DNA of 64,000 nucleotides. It comes from Nocardioides sp. (GTDB taxonomy: Bacteria; Actinomycetota; Actinomycetes; Propionibacteriales; Nocardioidaceae). Both the position numbers and the translations under genes were made by a program. Below, piece by piece: positions 32,729 through 41,328 of this stretch. A model generated the notes under the pieces. It was not told where the DNA came from, did not search any database, and saw nothing but the letters and a program-made list of their open reading frames with translations. Position 1 is the first letter of the stretch. Each line of letters starts with the position of its first letter. The DNA is taken from assembly GCF_030149505.1 (NCBI RefSeq), contig NZ_JASBRN010000057.1:1-64000 (forward strand), written 5' to 3'.

Positions 32729-34839
32729 CAGGCAACTCGCCCGTTCACGACGTCGACCAGACCGGCTGCGCTGACCCTCGCCATGGGGACGTGCTCAGCA
32801 CTCAGGTGTGCGGCGAGCGTCTGGGCGAGTCCGAGCCGTAGCGGTCCTTCCTCGCAGTCGATGACGACACTGGGGACCCGCATTGCCGCGACGTGGCCTG
32901 CCGCAAGCCTGGACCGTTCGACGGCGTCCGCTCCGAGGGTGGCGCGACCGTCGGTGACGACCACGAGGAGCGGTCGCAGTCGCACGTCCCGGAGCCTCTC
33001 GCGCCGTACGACGTCCGCAGCGGTCAGCAACCCTTCGGCCAGGGGGGTGCGTCCCCCGGCGGGGAGGTCGTCGAGCAGCGCAGCGGCGACCTCGACGGAA
33101 GCCGTGGGCGGGAGCGTCAGGGCGGCTTCGGCGCCGCGGAAGCTGACCATGGCCACCTTGTCCCGGCGTCGGTACGCGTCGGTCAGCAGCGAGAGGATCG
33201 CCGTCTTCACCTGCGCCATCCGGCGTCGCGCGGCCATCGACCCGGAGGCGTCGACACAGAACAGGAGGAGGTTGGCCTCGCGCCCCTCGCGCACGGCGGT
33301 ACGCAGGTCGGCCACCTCGAAGGAGAAGCGGGTGGAGCCCTGAGCAGGCCCTTCTGAGGCGTGCCGCTCGGCGGCGGCACGGAGGGTCTCGACCAGGTGG
33401 AGCGCGCCTGCTCCACGCCCCGGGGCCGCACCGACTCGGCGGCCATTCGAGCTGAGCGCCCGGCTGCGACGTCCCGGCGTCCCCTGTCCAACGCCGTCGA
33501 CGGTGAAGAGGCGTGGGCGGTAGGCGTCTCCTGCCCTCACCGTGCTGGACTTGCCGTCACCGGTGGACTGCGGCAGTGCCGGTGGGGCCGGCGGGGTCTT
33601 CTCGGCGACCACGTCTTCGGTCTGGTCAGCGCTCGCCGGCTCGGGCACGTCGCCCTGCGTGTCGACCGGTGCACCGTCGGCCTCTGAACCGTCTGCACCG
33701 GAGGCATCGGTCTGCGCCGCAGGGTCCTGCCCCGCGTCGGACGGGGCTTCCGGTCCGTCAGTGGAATCCGTGGGTCCGTCTGGTTCGGGGGGCTCTGGCA
33801 GCTCGTCGTCACCGAGGAGCTCGTCGAGCAGCGTCTCGTCCAGGCCGGGGGCGTCGAACGGGTTGCGGCGACGGCGGTGCGGAAGTGCGAGGAGGGCGGC
33901 GGCGCGGACGTCCGCCCGTGTGACGAACCCGCGGCCAGCCCACGCGGCGTGCGCCACGGCGGTACGGGCGGTGACGATGTCGGCACGAAGACCATCGACC
34001 TCGAAGGCCGCGCACACCTCGGCGATCTTCAGCAGAGCCGCGTCTCCGAGGGTGACCTCGTCGAGCTGGGCGCGGGCCGCCTCGATGCGGTGGGTGAGCG
34101 CCTCCTGCCGGCCCGCGTACGCAGCGGTGAACGCGCCCGGGTCGCGGTCGAACGCGAGACGGCGACGCACCACCTCGACGCGCAGGGCGGGATCACGCGG
34201 AGCGGCCACCTCGACGGTGAGGCCGAACCGGTCGAGCAGTTGGGGGCGCAGCTCGCCCTCCTCGGGGTTCATCGTGCCGATCAGCACGAACCGGGCGCTG
34301 TGACCCACCGAGACTCCGTCCCGCTCCACGGTGACCTGGCCGGTGGCGGCGGCGTCGAGCATGAGGTCGACGAGGTGGTCATGCAGCAAATTGACCTCGT
34401 CGACGTAGAGGACGCCACGGTGGGCGCGGGCCAGAAGCCCCGGCTCGAACTCGACAGCGCCGGCGGTGAGCGCCTTCTCCAGGTTGAGCGAGCCGAGCAC
34501 CCGGTCCTCGGTGGCGCCGACGGGCAGTTCCACCAGCCGCACCGGGCGGCTCACGACGGCACCCGTATCGGCGTCCAGGTCGGGCGAGGTCGCCTCGGGG
34601 TCGTGCGGGTCCGCGGAGAATCGGTCACCGTCACGAACGTCGATCCACGGCAGCACGTCGGCCAGGCCGCGGACCGTCGTCGACTTGGCGGTGCCCTTCT
34701 CGCCGCGGACCAGGACGCCGCCGATCTGGGGGCTGATCGAGGTCAGGACCAGCGCGAGGCCCATGGCGTCGAGGCCGGAGGCGGTCGTCGGGTCGTACTC
34801 GCAGCCGACGACGGCAGAAAATGGGTACTTCAGTGGCAC
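32728..34839 (-). CDS. ChlI/ChlD-type (Mg-chelatase-like) AAA+/VWA chelatase subunit, putative cobaltochelatase partner
   Basis: GGVLVRGEKGTAKSTTVRGLADVLP, VLYVDEVNLLHDHLVDLMLDAAATGQVTVERDGVSVGHSARFVLIGTMNPEEGELRPQLLDRFGL; VWA motif VDASGSMAA. Confidence 0.92.
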   Translation of the reverse strand: MPLKYPFSAVVGCEYDPTTASGLDAMGLALVLTSISPQIGGVLVRGEKGTAKSTTVRGLADVLPWIDVRDGDRFSADPHDPEATSPDLDADTGAVVSRPVRLVELPVGATEDRVLGSLNLEKALTAGAVEFEPGLLARAHRGVLYVDEVNLLHDHLVDLMLDAAATGQVTVERDGVSVGHSARFVLIGTMNPEEGELRPQLLDRFGLTVEVAAPRDPALRVEVVRRRLAFDRDPGAFTAAYAGRQEALTHRIEAARAQLDEVTLGDAALLKIAEVCAAFEVDGLRADIVTARTAVAHAAWAGRGFVTRADVRAAALLALPHRRRRNPFDAPGLDETLLDELLGDDELPEPPEPDGPTDSTDGPEAPSDAGQDPAAQTDASGADGSEADGAPVDTQGDVPEPASADQTEDVVAEKTPPAPPALPQSTGDGKSSTVRAGDAYRPRLFTVDGVGQGTPGRRSRALSSNGRRVGAAPGRGAGALHLVETLRAAAERHASEGPAQGSTRFSFEVADLRTAVREGREANLLLFCVDASGSMAARRRMAQVKTAILSLLTDAYRRRDKVAMVSFRGAEAALTLPPTASVEVAAALLDDLPAGGRTPLAEGLLTAADVVRRERLRDVRLRPLLVVVTDGRATLGADAVERSRLAAGHVAAMRVPSVVIDCEEGPLRLGLAQTLAAHLSAEHVPMARVSAAGLVDVVNGRVA

Positions 34840-34871
34840 GTTGAGGCTCCCGCTCGTAGGCCATGGATGGC

Positions 34872-35000
34872 TAGACGCGAGGCCGGTCTTCGGACTTGCC
34901 GGGTCACTCCTGACGGAGTGCTCGACTCACCGCAGCGGGCCTGTGCCGGACTCTCACCGGCTTCCCAGATTCTCCCCTTTGCTGGTTCCACCGTTTCCGA
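34872..35000 (-). promoter_or_regulatory. cobalamin riboswitch (upstream of chlID-cobA-cobO-cobBC-cobD)
   Basis: Minus strand GGGAAGCCGGTGAGAGTCCGGCACAGGCCCGCTGCGGTGAG ... GCAAGTCCGAAGACCGGCCTCGCG. Confidence 0.9.
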
Positions 35001-35054
35001 TGGCTGGCGCGCAGGGGCACCTCACGTGTTGCGCTGACGATAGCCTCCCGACTC

Positions 35055-36290
35055 GTGGATGACAGGACACCCCCTCCCGGTGGACAGCTCGTGACGGTGA
35101 TCGGGGTGGGTGCAGACGGGACGTTCGAGCCCGCGGCGGAAGCGCTCCTGCGGGAGGCGGACGTCGTCCTCGGTGGCCGACGCCATCTCGACCTCGTGGC
35201 CGCAGTGCCGGGACAGGAACGACGCCCGTGGCCCTCCCCGCTGTTGCCCTCGATGCCGGACTTGCTCGCCGAACTGCAGGGGCGTCGAGTGGTGGCCCTG
35301 GCCTCCGGCGACCCGATGGTCTCGGGCATCGGCACGACGCTGGTCCGTACCCTCGGCGCGGATGCCGTCCGGGTCGTCCCGGCGGTGTCGTCCGTGGCCT
35401 TGGCGCGAGCGCGTATGCGCTGGTCAGCCGAGGAATCCGTGGTCGTCACACTGGTCGGTCGTCACGAGGCACGGGTGCTGCGGGAGGTCGCTCCGGGGCG
35501 ACGGATCCTAGTGCTGACGTCGAGCGCCGAGACCCCGGCGATCGTCGGTGAGCTGCTGACGGAGACCGGTCATCCGGACGCTGCGATCACCCTGCTCAGT
35601 GACCTCGGGAGTGACGTCGAGTCGCGGTCCGTGAAGACCGCCCAGGAGTGGGCCCGGGTGACCGCCGCGGACGTGCCGGCGCTGCACGTGCTGGCAATCG
35701 AGATCCCCGCGGACGCTGAGCCCTGGCGCTCGTCTTGGGTGGCGGGACTGCCCGACCACGTCTTCGACAACGACGGCCAGCTCACCAAGCGTGACCTGAG
35801 GGCCTCGGCCTTGGCTCGCCTCTCCCCCGGGCCTGGTCAGCACCTCTGGGACGTGGGCGCAGGGGCCGGCTCGGTGGGTATTGAGTGGATGCGTGCGCAC
35901 CCCACCTGTCGTACGACGGCGGTGGAGGCGGATGCTGAGCGCGCAGCCCGGGTAGCGCGCAACGCGACCCGTCTGGGCGTGCCAGACCTACGTGTGGTCG
36001 AGGGCCGCGCCCCCGACGCCCTCGCGGGCCTCCAGGCTGCGGACGCGATCTTCATCGGCGGCGGAGCCACCCGACCCGGAGTCTTGGACGCCTGCATCGG
36101 CGCGTTAGGTCCGGGTGGGCGACTCGTGGTGCACGGCGTGACCCTGGAGACTGAGTCCCTTCTCGCAGACGCCTACCGGACACACGGTGGCGAGCTCACC
36201 CGCCTAGCCGTGGAGACGACGCACCCTGTCGGCGCCTTCACCGGTTGGACGCCGCTACGGACCGTGACCCAGTGGAGCCTGTGCACCTGA
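35055..36290 (+). CDS. cobL: precorrin-6Y C5,15-methyltransferase (decarboxylating)
   Basis: VTVIGVGADGTFEPAAEALLREADVVLGGRRHLDLV; C-terminal DVGAGAGSVGIEWMRAHPTCRTTAVEAD. Confidence 0.93.
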   Translation: MDDRTPPPGGQLVTVIGVGADGTFEPAAEALLREADVVLGGRRHLDLVAAVPGQERRPWPSPLLPSMPDLLAELQGRRVVALASGDPMVSGIGTTLVRTLGADAVRVVPAVSSVALARARMRWSAEESVVVTLVGRHEARVLREVAPGRRILVLTSSAETPAIVGELLTETGHPDAAITLLSDLGSDVESRSVKTAQEWARVTAADVPALHVLAIEIPADAEPWRSSWVAGLPDHVFDNDGQLTKRDLRASALARLSPGPGQHLWDVGAGAGSVGIEWMRAHPTCRTTAVEADAERAARVARNATRLGVPDLRVVEGRAPDALAGLQAADAIFIGGGATRPGVLDACIGALGPGGRLVVHGVTLETESLLADAYRTHGGELTRLAVETTHPVGAFTGWTPLRTVTQWSLCT

Positions 36291-36450
36291 GTCGGCTTGA
36301 GGTGCTGCACTCCGCAGCCTGTCGGCGCCGACCCGGGCTCGGTATTGGTCGAACGTCGTCTCCCACTGCATGAGGTGAGCTGAGACCTGCTCGGCAGCGG
36401 TTCTCTAGATGGTTCTTGTCGAGTAAACGTCGGATAGCCCGAACACGTAG

Positions 36451-36490
36451 AAGGGCCCCCCACCTGTTTGTGCAGGTGAGGGGCCCTTTT
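36451..36490 (+). terminator. strong stem-loop terminator between cobL and tRNA-Asn, likely bidirectional
   Basis: AAGGGCCCCCCACCTG-TTTGTG-CAGGTGAGGGGCCCTTTT: 16-bp stem with one mismatch and T tail. Confidence 0.85.
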
Positions 36491-36493
36491 CTG

Positions 36494-36566
36494 CTCCCCC
36501 GGTTGGACTCGAACCAACAACCCTCCGGTTAACAGCCGAATGCTCTGCCAGTTGAGCTACAGGGGA
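36494..36566 (-). tRNA. tRNA-Asn (GTT)
   Basis: TCCCCTGTAGCTCAACTGGCAGAGCATTCGGCTGTTAACCGGAGGGTTGTTGGTTCGAGTCCAACCGGGGGAG; anticodon loop CTGTTAA. Confidence 0.96.
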
Positions 36567-36631
36567 TCGCGCAGCGCGCACACAGTAGCAAGGGGCCAGG
36601 AGGCCGGTGAAATCGGGCCGGGGCCGGCGCG

Positions 36632-37147
36632 TCAGAGCCCGCCGAGCTGCTCGCGGGCCTGCGCCAGGGCAGCCTTCGCGACCTCGCGGACGGCAGGGTC
36701 GTGGGGGTCGACGCCCTCGTCGTACTCGTAGATCCAGTGGATCGGTGAGCCGCCGGACGGCGCCCGCCGGGCGATCACCCGCAGGCCCCGACGGCCGGTC
36801 ACGGGGACGTGCCGCTGGTGCACGACCGAGGCGGTCACGCGCTCGCGAACCAGCTCCAGGAGCCGGCCGGGCTCCTCCAGCGTCCACGCGTGCTCGGGTC
36901 GGTCCTCGCCCCACGTGCCGACCTGGCTGACCCGCAGGATGCCGGTGTCGGCGTCCCAGTCGGCGGCCTCCACCTGCTCCCAGACGACCCGCAGGGTGCG
37001 GCCGTCACCCTCCCGCGCGTGCAGGGCGTCGCGGGTGCCGGCGACGACCGCGCCGTCGGTCGCGCGGGCCCAGGCCAGGACCCGCTCCCCCGGCAGGGAC
37101 AGACCGTGGGGGTCGCGGTTGAACAGGCTTCTCGAGATCCGGCCCAT
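36632..37147 (-). CDS. conserved hypothetical protein overlapping dnaG stop
   Basis: MGRISRSLFNRDPHGLSLPGERVLAWARATDGAVVAGTRDALHAREG..; ATG overlaps dnaG stop codon. Confidence 0.75.
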   Translation of the reverse strand: MGRISRSLFNRDPHGLSLPGERVLAWARATDGAVVAGTRDALHAREGDGRTLRVVWEQVEAADWDADTGILRVSQVGTWGEDRPEHAWTLEEPGRLLELVRERVTASVVHQRHVPVTGRRGLRVIARRAPSGGSPIHWIYEYDEGVDPHDPAVREVAKAALAQAREQLGGL

Positions 37148-39060
37148 CAGTGCGCCGCCTCCCCTGCCACGAGCTGGTCGCGCAGTCCGCGCCGGTGCTG
37201 CTCCAGGGCGGCGAGCTCGCCGAACATGCGGTTGTAGGCCTCCGGTTCCTCGACGGGGTTGGTGCGCTGCAGCCGCGACTTCACCGAGGCGATCCGGCGC
37301 GCCGAGGTCAGCTCCAGCAGCCGCAGGACGTGGTGGGTGACGTAGGCGGCGTCCGGCTGCTTGGGGGTCAGCACCGGCTCGACCGCCAGCGCGGCGACCG
37401 CCGAGGAGACCTCGGGGTCGGTGGCGGCGTCGCGCAGCCGACCCGCCCACGTCGGGTCGCCGGAGCCCTGCGCAGGACCGCCCAGCGCGGTGACCGCCTC
37501 CCACACGCCGCGGTAGACGGGGTGGGTGAAGTCGTCGGGTCCGATGTCCCCGGTGAGGCGGCCGATGCCCATGGGGTGCTGCACGACGAGCTTCAGCAGC
37601 TCGCGCTCCAGGCGGAACCGCGGGTCGAGCAGGTCGGGGACAGCCGGCCGGGCCGGGGCCGCCGCGGCCACCGCTGCGGGCGCCTGCGTGCGCGGGCCGC
37701 GCTCGGCCGGGGGGCGTGCGGCGGCCCGGCGTACCTCCGCCAGGACGGCGTTGGGGTCGACCTCCCCGCCGATGAGACGCGAGATCTCCTGGGCGAACGC
37801 GGTGATCTTGGCCTGGTCGCGCACCGAGGCCACGACCCGCGCGGCCTCGCGCATGGCGTCGATCCGGCCGTCGGCGCGGTCGAGGTCGTGCTTGCCGATG
37901 ATGTTGCCGATGACGAAGCGGTACAGCGGGACCCGGCGCGCCACCAGCTCGCGCACCGCCGCCTCGCCGGTCGCGAGGTCGCCGGTGGACATCCGCAGGT
38001 CGCAGGGGTCCATGCCGGACGGCTCGACGGCGACGTAGGTCTGCGACACGAAGTTCTGGTCGCCGCCGAAGGCGCGCAGCGCAGCTTTCTGCCCGGCGGC
38101 GTCACCGTCGAAGGTGAAGATGACCTCGCCGCGGAACTCCTCGTGGTCGTGCAGGAAGCGGCGCAGCACCCGGGCGTGGTCGTCGCCGAAGGCGGTGCCG
38201 CAGGTGGCCACGGCCGTGCCGACGCCGGAGAGGTGGCAGGCCATGACGTCGGTGTAGCCCTCGACGATGACCGCCTGGCTGGTGCGCCCGATCTCGCGAC
38301 GCGCCAGGTCGATGCCGTAGAGGACGTGCGACTTCTTGTAGATCGGCGTCTCGGCGGTGTTGAGGTACTTCGCCTCGATCCGGTCGTCGTCGAAGATCCG
38401 GCGCGCACCGAAGCCGATGGTCTCCCCGCTCGGCTCGCGGATCGGCCACAGCAGCCGGCCGCGGAACTTGTCGTACGGCGAACGGCCGACCGCCACCAGC
38501 CCGGCCACCGTCAGCTCCTCGACCGAGAAGCCCTTCTGCTGCAGGTGCCGGTAGAGCGCCTCCCCCGCACGCGGGGCGAACCCGATCCCGAAGGTGTCTG
38601 CCGCGGCCTTGTCGAAGCCGCGCTCGGCGAGGAACTGCCGCGCCACCAGGGCGTCGGGGCTGCCGAGTTGGTCGGCGTAGAACTCCTGGGCGTGCTTGTG
38701 CGCCTCCACCAGCCGGCCGCGCTGGGGGCCCTTGGGTCGCTCGGGGGCGTCGCCGTCCTCGCGCTGCAACGCCACCCCGGTCTTGTCGGCCAGCCGCTCG
38801 ACGGCCTCGGAGAAGGACAGCGCGTCGATCTTCATCAGGAAGGTGATGACGTCGCCGCCCTCCTGGCAGCCGAAACAATGAAAGAAACCGCGACTCGGTG
38901 TCACGTGAAAAGACGGGGACTTCTCGTCGTGGAAGGGGCAGAGCCCCTTCATCGAGCCGCCGCCGGCGTTGCGCAGGGTGACGTACTGGCTCACGACCTC
39001 GTCGATCCGAGCTTTCTCGCGCACCTCGGCGATGCTGTCGTCTCGGATCCGGCCTGGCAC
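37147..39060 (-). CDS. dnaG: DNA primase
   Basis: Zinc finger GLCPFHDEKSPSFHVTPSRGFFHCFGCQEGGDVITFLM; TOPRIM VEGYTDVMACHLSGV. Confidence 0.97.
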   Translation of the reverse strand: MPGRIRDDSIAEVREKARIDEVVSQYVTLRNAGGGSMKGLCPFHDEKSPSFHVTPSRGFFHCFGCQEGGDVITFLMKIDALSFSEAVERLADKTGVALQREDGDAPERPKGPQRGRLVEAHKHAQEFYADQLGSPDALVARQFLAERGFDKAAADTFGIGFAPRAGEALYRHLQQKGFSVEELTVAGLVAVGRSPYDKFRGRLLWPIREPSGETIGFGARRIFDDDRIEAKYLNTAETPIYKKSHVLYGIDLARREIGRTSQAVIVEGYTDVMACHLSGVGTAVATCGTAFGDDHARVLRRFLHDHEEFRGEVIFTFDGDAAGQKAALRAFGGDQNFVSQTYVAVEPSGMDPCDLRMSTGDLATGEAAVRELVARRVPLYRFVIGNIIGKHDLDRADGRIDAMREAARVVASVRDQAKITAFAQEISRLIGGEVDPNAVLAEVRRAAARPPAERGPRTQAPAAVAAAAPARPAVPDLLDPRFRLERELLKLVVQHPMGIGRLTGDIGPDDFTHPVYRGVWEAVTALGGPAQGSGDPTWAGRLRDAATDPEVSSAVAALAVEPVLTPKQPDAAYVTHHVLRLLELTSARRIASVKSRLQRTNPVEEPEAYNRMFGELAALEQHRRGLRDQLVAGEAAH

Positions 39061-39090
39061 GTCGGCGATCCTACGGGCGCGCGTGCTCGC

Positions 39091-40020
39091 TCAGTAGGCG
39101 CCCGTCATCTGGTTGTGGAGGGGCTCGCCCGCGGCGTAGCGACGCAGCTGCTCGCGGACGAGTCGGTGGGCACGCGGCCACATGGCCGAGGACGCGCCGC
39201 CCACGTGCGGGGAGACCAACAGGCCGGGGGCCTCCCACCACGGGCTGTCGGCGGGCAGCGGTTCGGTGTCGACGACGTCGACGGCCGCCGTGAGCCGGCC
39301 GGCGTGCAGCTCGGCAAGCAAGGCGGGGGTGTCCACCACCGGGCCGCGCGCCATGTTGACCAGCAGCGCACCGTCCCTCATCCGGGCCAGGAAAGCCGCG
39401 TCGACCAGTCCGCGGGTCTCGGGCGTGAGAGGGCAGATCAGCACCACCACGTCGGCGTCGGGCAGCAGCGCGGGCAGCTCCTCGAAGGAGTGGACGGGGC
39501 CACGCTCGTCGGTGCGCGCGGTCCGCGCCACGCGCACGACCTCGGTCTCGAACGCGAGCAGCCGCTCCTCGATGGCGCGGCCGATGGCGCCGTACCCCAC
39601 GAGCAGGACCCGGCGGTCGGCGAGCGCCGGCCGCCAGCGGGTGTTCCACCGGCGGGCGTGCTGGTCGCGGACCATGCCGGGGACGTCGCGCAACGAGGCG
39701 AGGACGAGGGTCAGCGCGAGCTCGGCGGTCGAGGTGTCGTGGATGCCGCGGCCGTTGCAGAGCGTCACCCCCTCGGGCACCCGGTCACGGACGTTGTCGA
39801 CGCCGGCCGAGAGCAGCTGCACCACCTCGAGCGAGGTCATCCGCGGCAGGACCTCACCCACCGCGGGCCCCATCTGGTACGGCGCCACGTAGAAGCGCAC
39901 GTCGCCGACCGAGTCCGGGACGTGCACGGTCGGGTCGACGACCTCGTAGCGCAGGCCGTCGGGGACCTCGCCCAGCTCGGAGGGGTCGAAGGGCAGCCAG
40001 ACCAGGGGCGAGTCGCTCAC
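39091..40020 (-). CDS. D-2-hydroxyacid dehydrogenase family protein
   Basis: VLLVGYGAIGRAIEERLLAFETEVVRVARTAR, LLVNMARGPVVDTPALLAEL, SPWWEAPGLLVSPHVGG. Confidence 0.9.
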   Translation of the reverse strand: MSDSPLVWLPFDPSELGEVPDGLRYEVVDPTVHVPDSVGDVRFYVAPYQMGPAVGEVLPRMTSLEVVQLLSAGVDNVRDRVPEGVTLCNGRGIHDTSTAELALTLVLASLRDVPGMVRDQHARRWNTRWRPALADRRVLLVGYGAIGRAIEERLLAFETEVVRVARTARTDERGPVHSFEELPALLPDADVVVLICPLTPETRGLVDAAFLARMRDGALLVNMARGPVVDTPALLAELHAGRLTAAVDVVDTEPLPADSPWWEAPGLLVSPHVGGASSAMWPRAHRLVREQLRRYAAGEPLHNQMTGAY

Positions 40021-40030
40021 CCCGGCGAGG

Positions 40031-41269
40031 CTACCGACGCAGGCGCAGGGCCTCCCAGCGGGAGACGGCCGAGGCGTCCGTGAGCGAGGCGACCTGGTCG
40101 ACGACCACGCGCAGCCGCGCGGGGTCGTCGGTCGCGGCGTGCCAGTCGTCGGCGAAGGGCCGGTCCAGGGCGTCGGGCCCACGGTGGGCCAGCAGCGCGA
40201 CCAGCTCGCCGAGCAGCTCGCGCTGGCGGGCCAGGACGGCCAGGCGGTCCTCGGCCTGCATGACGTAGTGCGCGGCGATGCCCTTGAGCACCAGCATCTC
40301 CAGGCCGGTGCGGTGCGGGACCTGCAGGTCTGCGGCGTACCGGACGAAGGGGCCGGGCCCGGCCGCGTGGGTCGCCGCCTGCACGGCACCGCAGAAGCGG
40401 CCGATCAGGTCGCTGGTGAGGTTCTTCAGCGAACCCAGCGAGCGGCGGGTGCCGTCGTAGGCGGTCGTGGGCCAGGAGCCGACCGCCCGCAGGTCGGCCA
40501 GCACCTCGTCGAGCTCGTCGTCGGTCGCGGACACCGAGTACCACTCGCGCAGCGTCGCCCACACTGCCGGCGGGTCGATGGCGGTGAGGTCGACCCGGCC
40601 GGCCACGACGCCGTCCTCGACGTCGTGCACGGAGTACGCGACGTCGTCGGCGAGGTCCATGACCTGCGCCTCCAGGCAGCGCCGCTGGCCCCCAGGGGCA
40701 CCCTGCCGCAGCCAGGTGAAGACAGGCAGGTCGTCGGCGTAGACGCCGAACTTGCCCTCGCGCGCCTGCTCGAGCGGCCAGGGGTACTTCGTGCAGGCGT
40801 CCAGGGTGGCCCGGGTCAGGTTGAGCCCCACCGAGCGCCCCTCGGCGTCGACGCTCTTGGCCTCCAGCCGGGTCAGCAGCCGCAGGGTCTGGGCGTTGCC
40901 CTCGAAGCCGCCGGCCTGCGCGGCCAGGTCCGCCAGCACCCGCTCGCCGTTGTGGCCGAAGGGCGGGTGGCCCAGGTCGTGGGCCAGTGCCGCGGTCTCG
41001 GCGATGTCGGGCAGGCTCCCCAGCGCGCGGGAGAGGTCGCGGGCGACCTGGGCGACCTCGAGGCTGTGCGTCAGCCGGTTGCGGACGAAGTCGTCGCTCT
41101 GCGGCCCGACCACCTGGGTCTTGGCGGCCAGGCGGCGCGAGGACGCCGCGTGCACGACGCGGGCCCGGTCACGCTCGAACGGGGTGCGCTCGGGGGCGTC
41201 GACCCGCTTCGGCGGCTCCGGGACCAGGCGCGCGCGGGCGTGGTCGTCGTACAGCTCCAGGGCGTCCAT
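40031..41269 (-). CDS. dgt: deoxyguanosinetriphosphate triphosphohydrolase (HD domain)
   Basis: VRNRLTHSLEVAQVARDLSRALG..AALAHDLGHPPFGHNGERVL, VMDLADDVAYSVHDVEDGVV. Confidence 0.94.
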   Translation of the reverse strand: MDALELYDDHARARLVPEPPKRVDAPERTPFERDRARVVHAASSRRLAAKTQVVGPQSDDFVRNRLTHSLEVAQVARDLSRALGSLPDIAETAALAHDLGHPPFGHNGERVLADLAAQAGGFEGNAQTLRLLTRLEAKSVDAEGRSVGLNLTRATLDACTKYPWPLEQAREGKFGVYADDLPVFTWLRQGAPGGQRRCLEAQVMDLADDVAYSVHDVEDGVVAGRVDLTAIDPPAVWATLREWYSVSATDDELDEVLADLRAVGSWPTTAYDGTRRSLGSLKNLTSDLIGRFCGAVQAATHAAGPGPFVRYAADLQVPHRTGLEMLVLKGIAAHYVMQAEDRLAVLARQRELLGELVALLAHRGPDALDRPFADDWHAATDDPARLRVVVDQVASLTDASAVSRWEALRLRR

Positions 41270-41328
41270 CGAGGCGGAGCCTAGAGGAGCGAGCCGACGA
41301 CCCGGCCCGCGCGGGCCCGGCCCTTGCG

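Noticed and set aside
37150-40083. 977-aa plus-strand ORF opposite dnaG and its neighbour
   Set aside because: Antisense shadow ORF of a high-GC coding region; low-complexity composition and no recognisable domain, while the opposite strand encodes clear DnaG and dehydrogenase.
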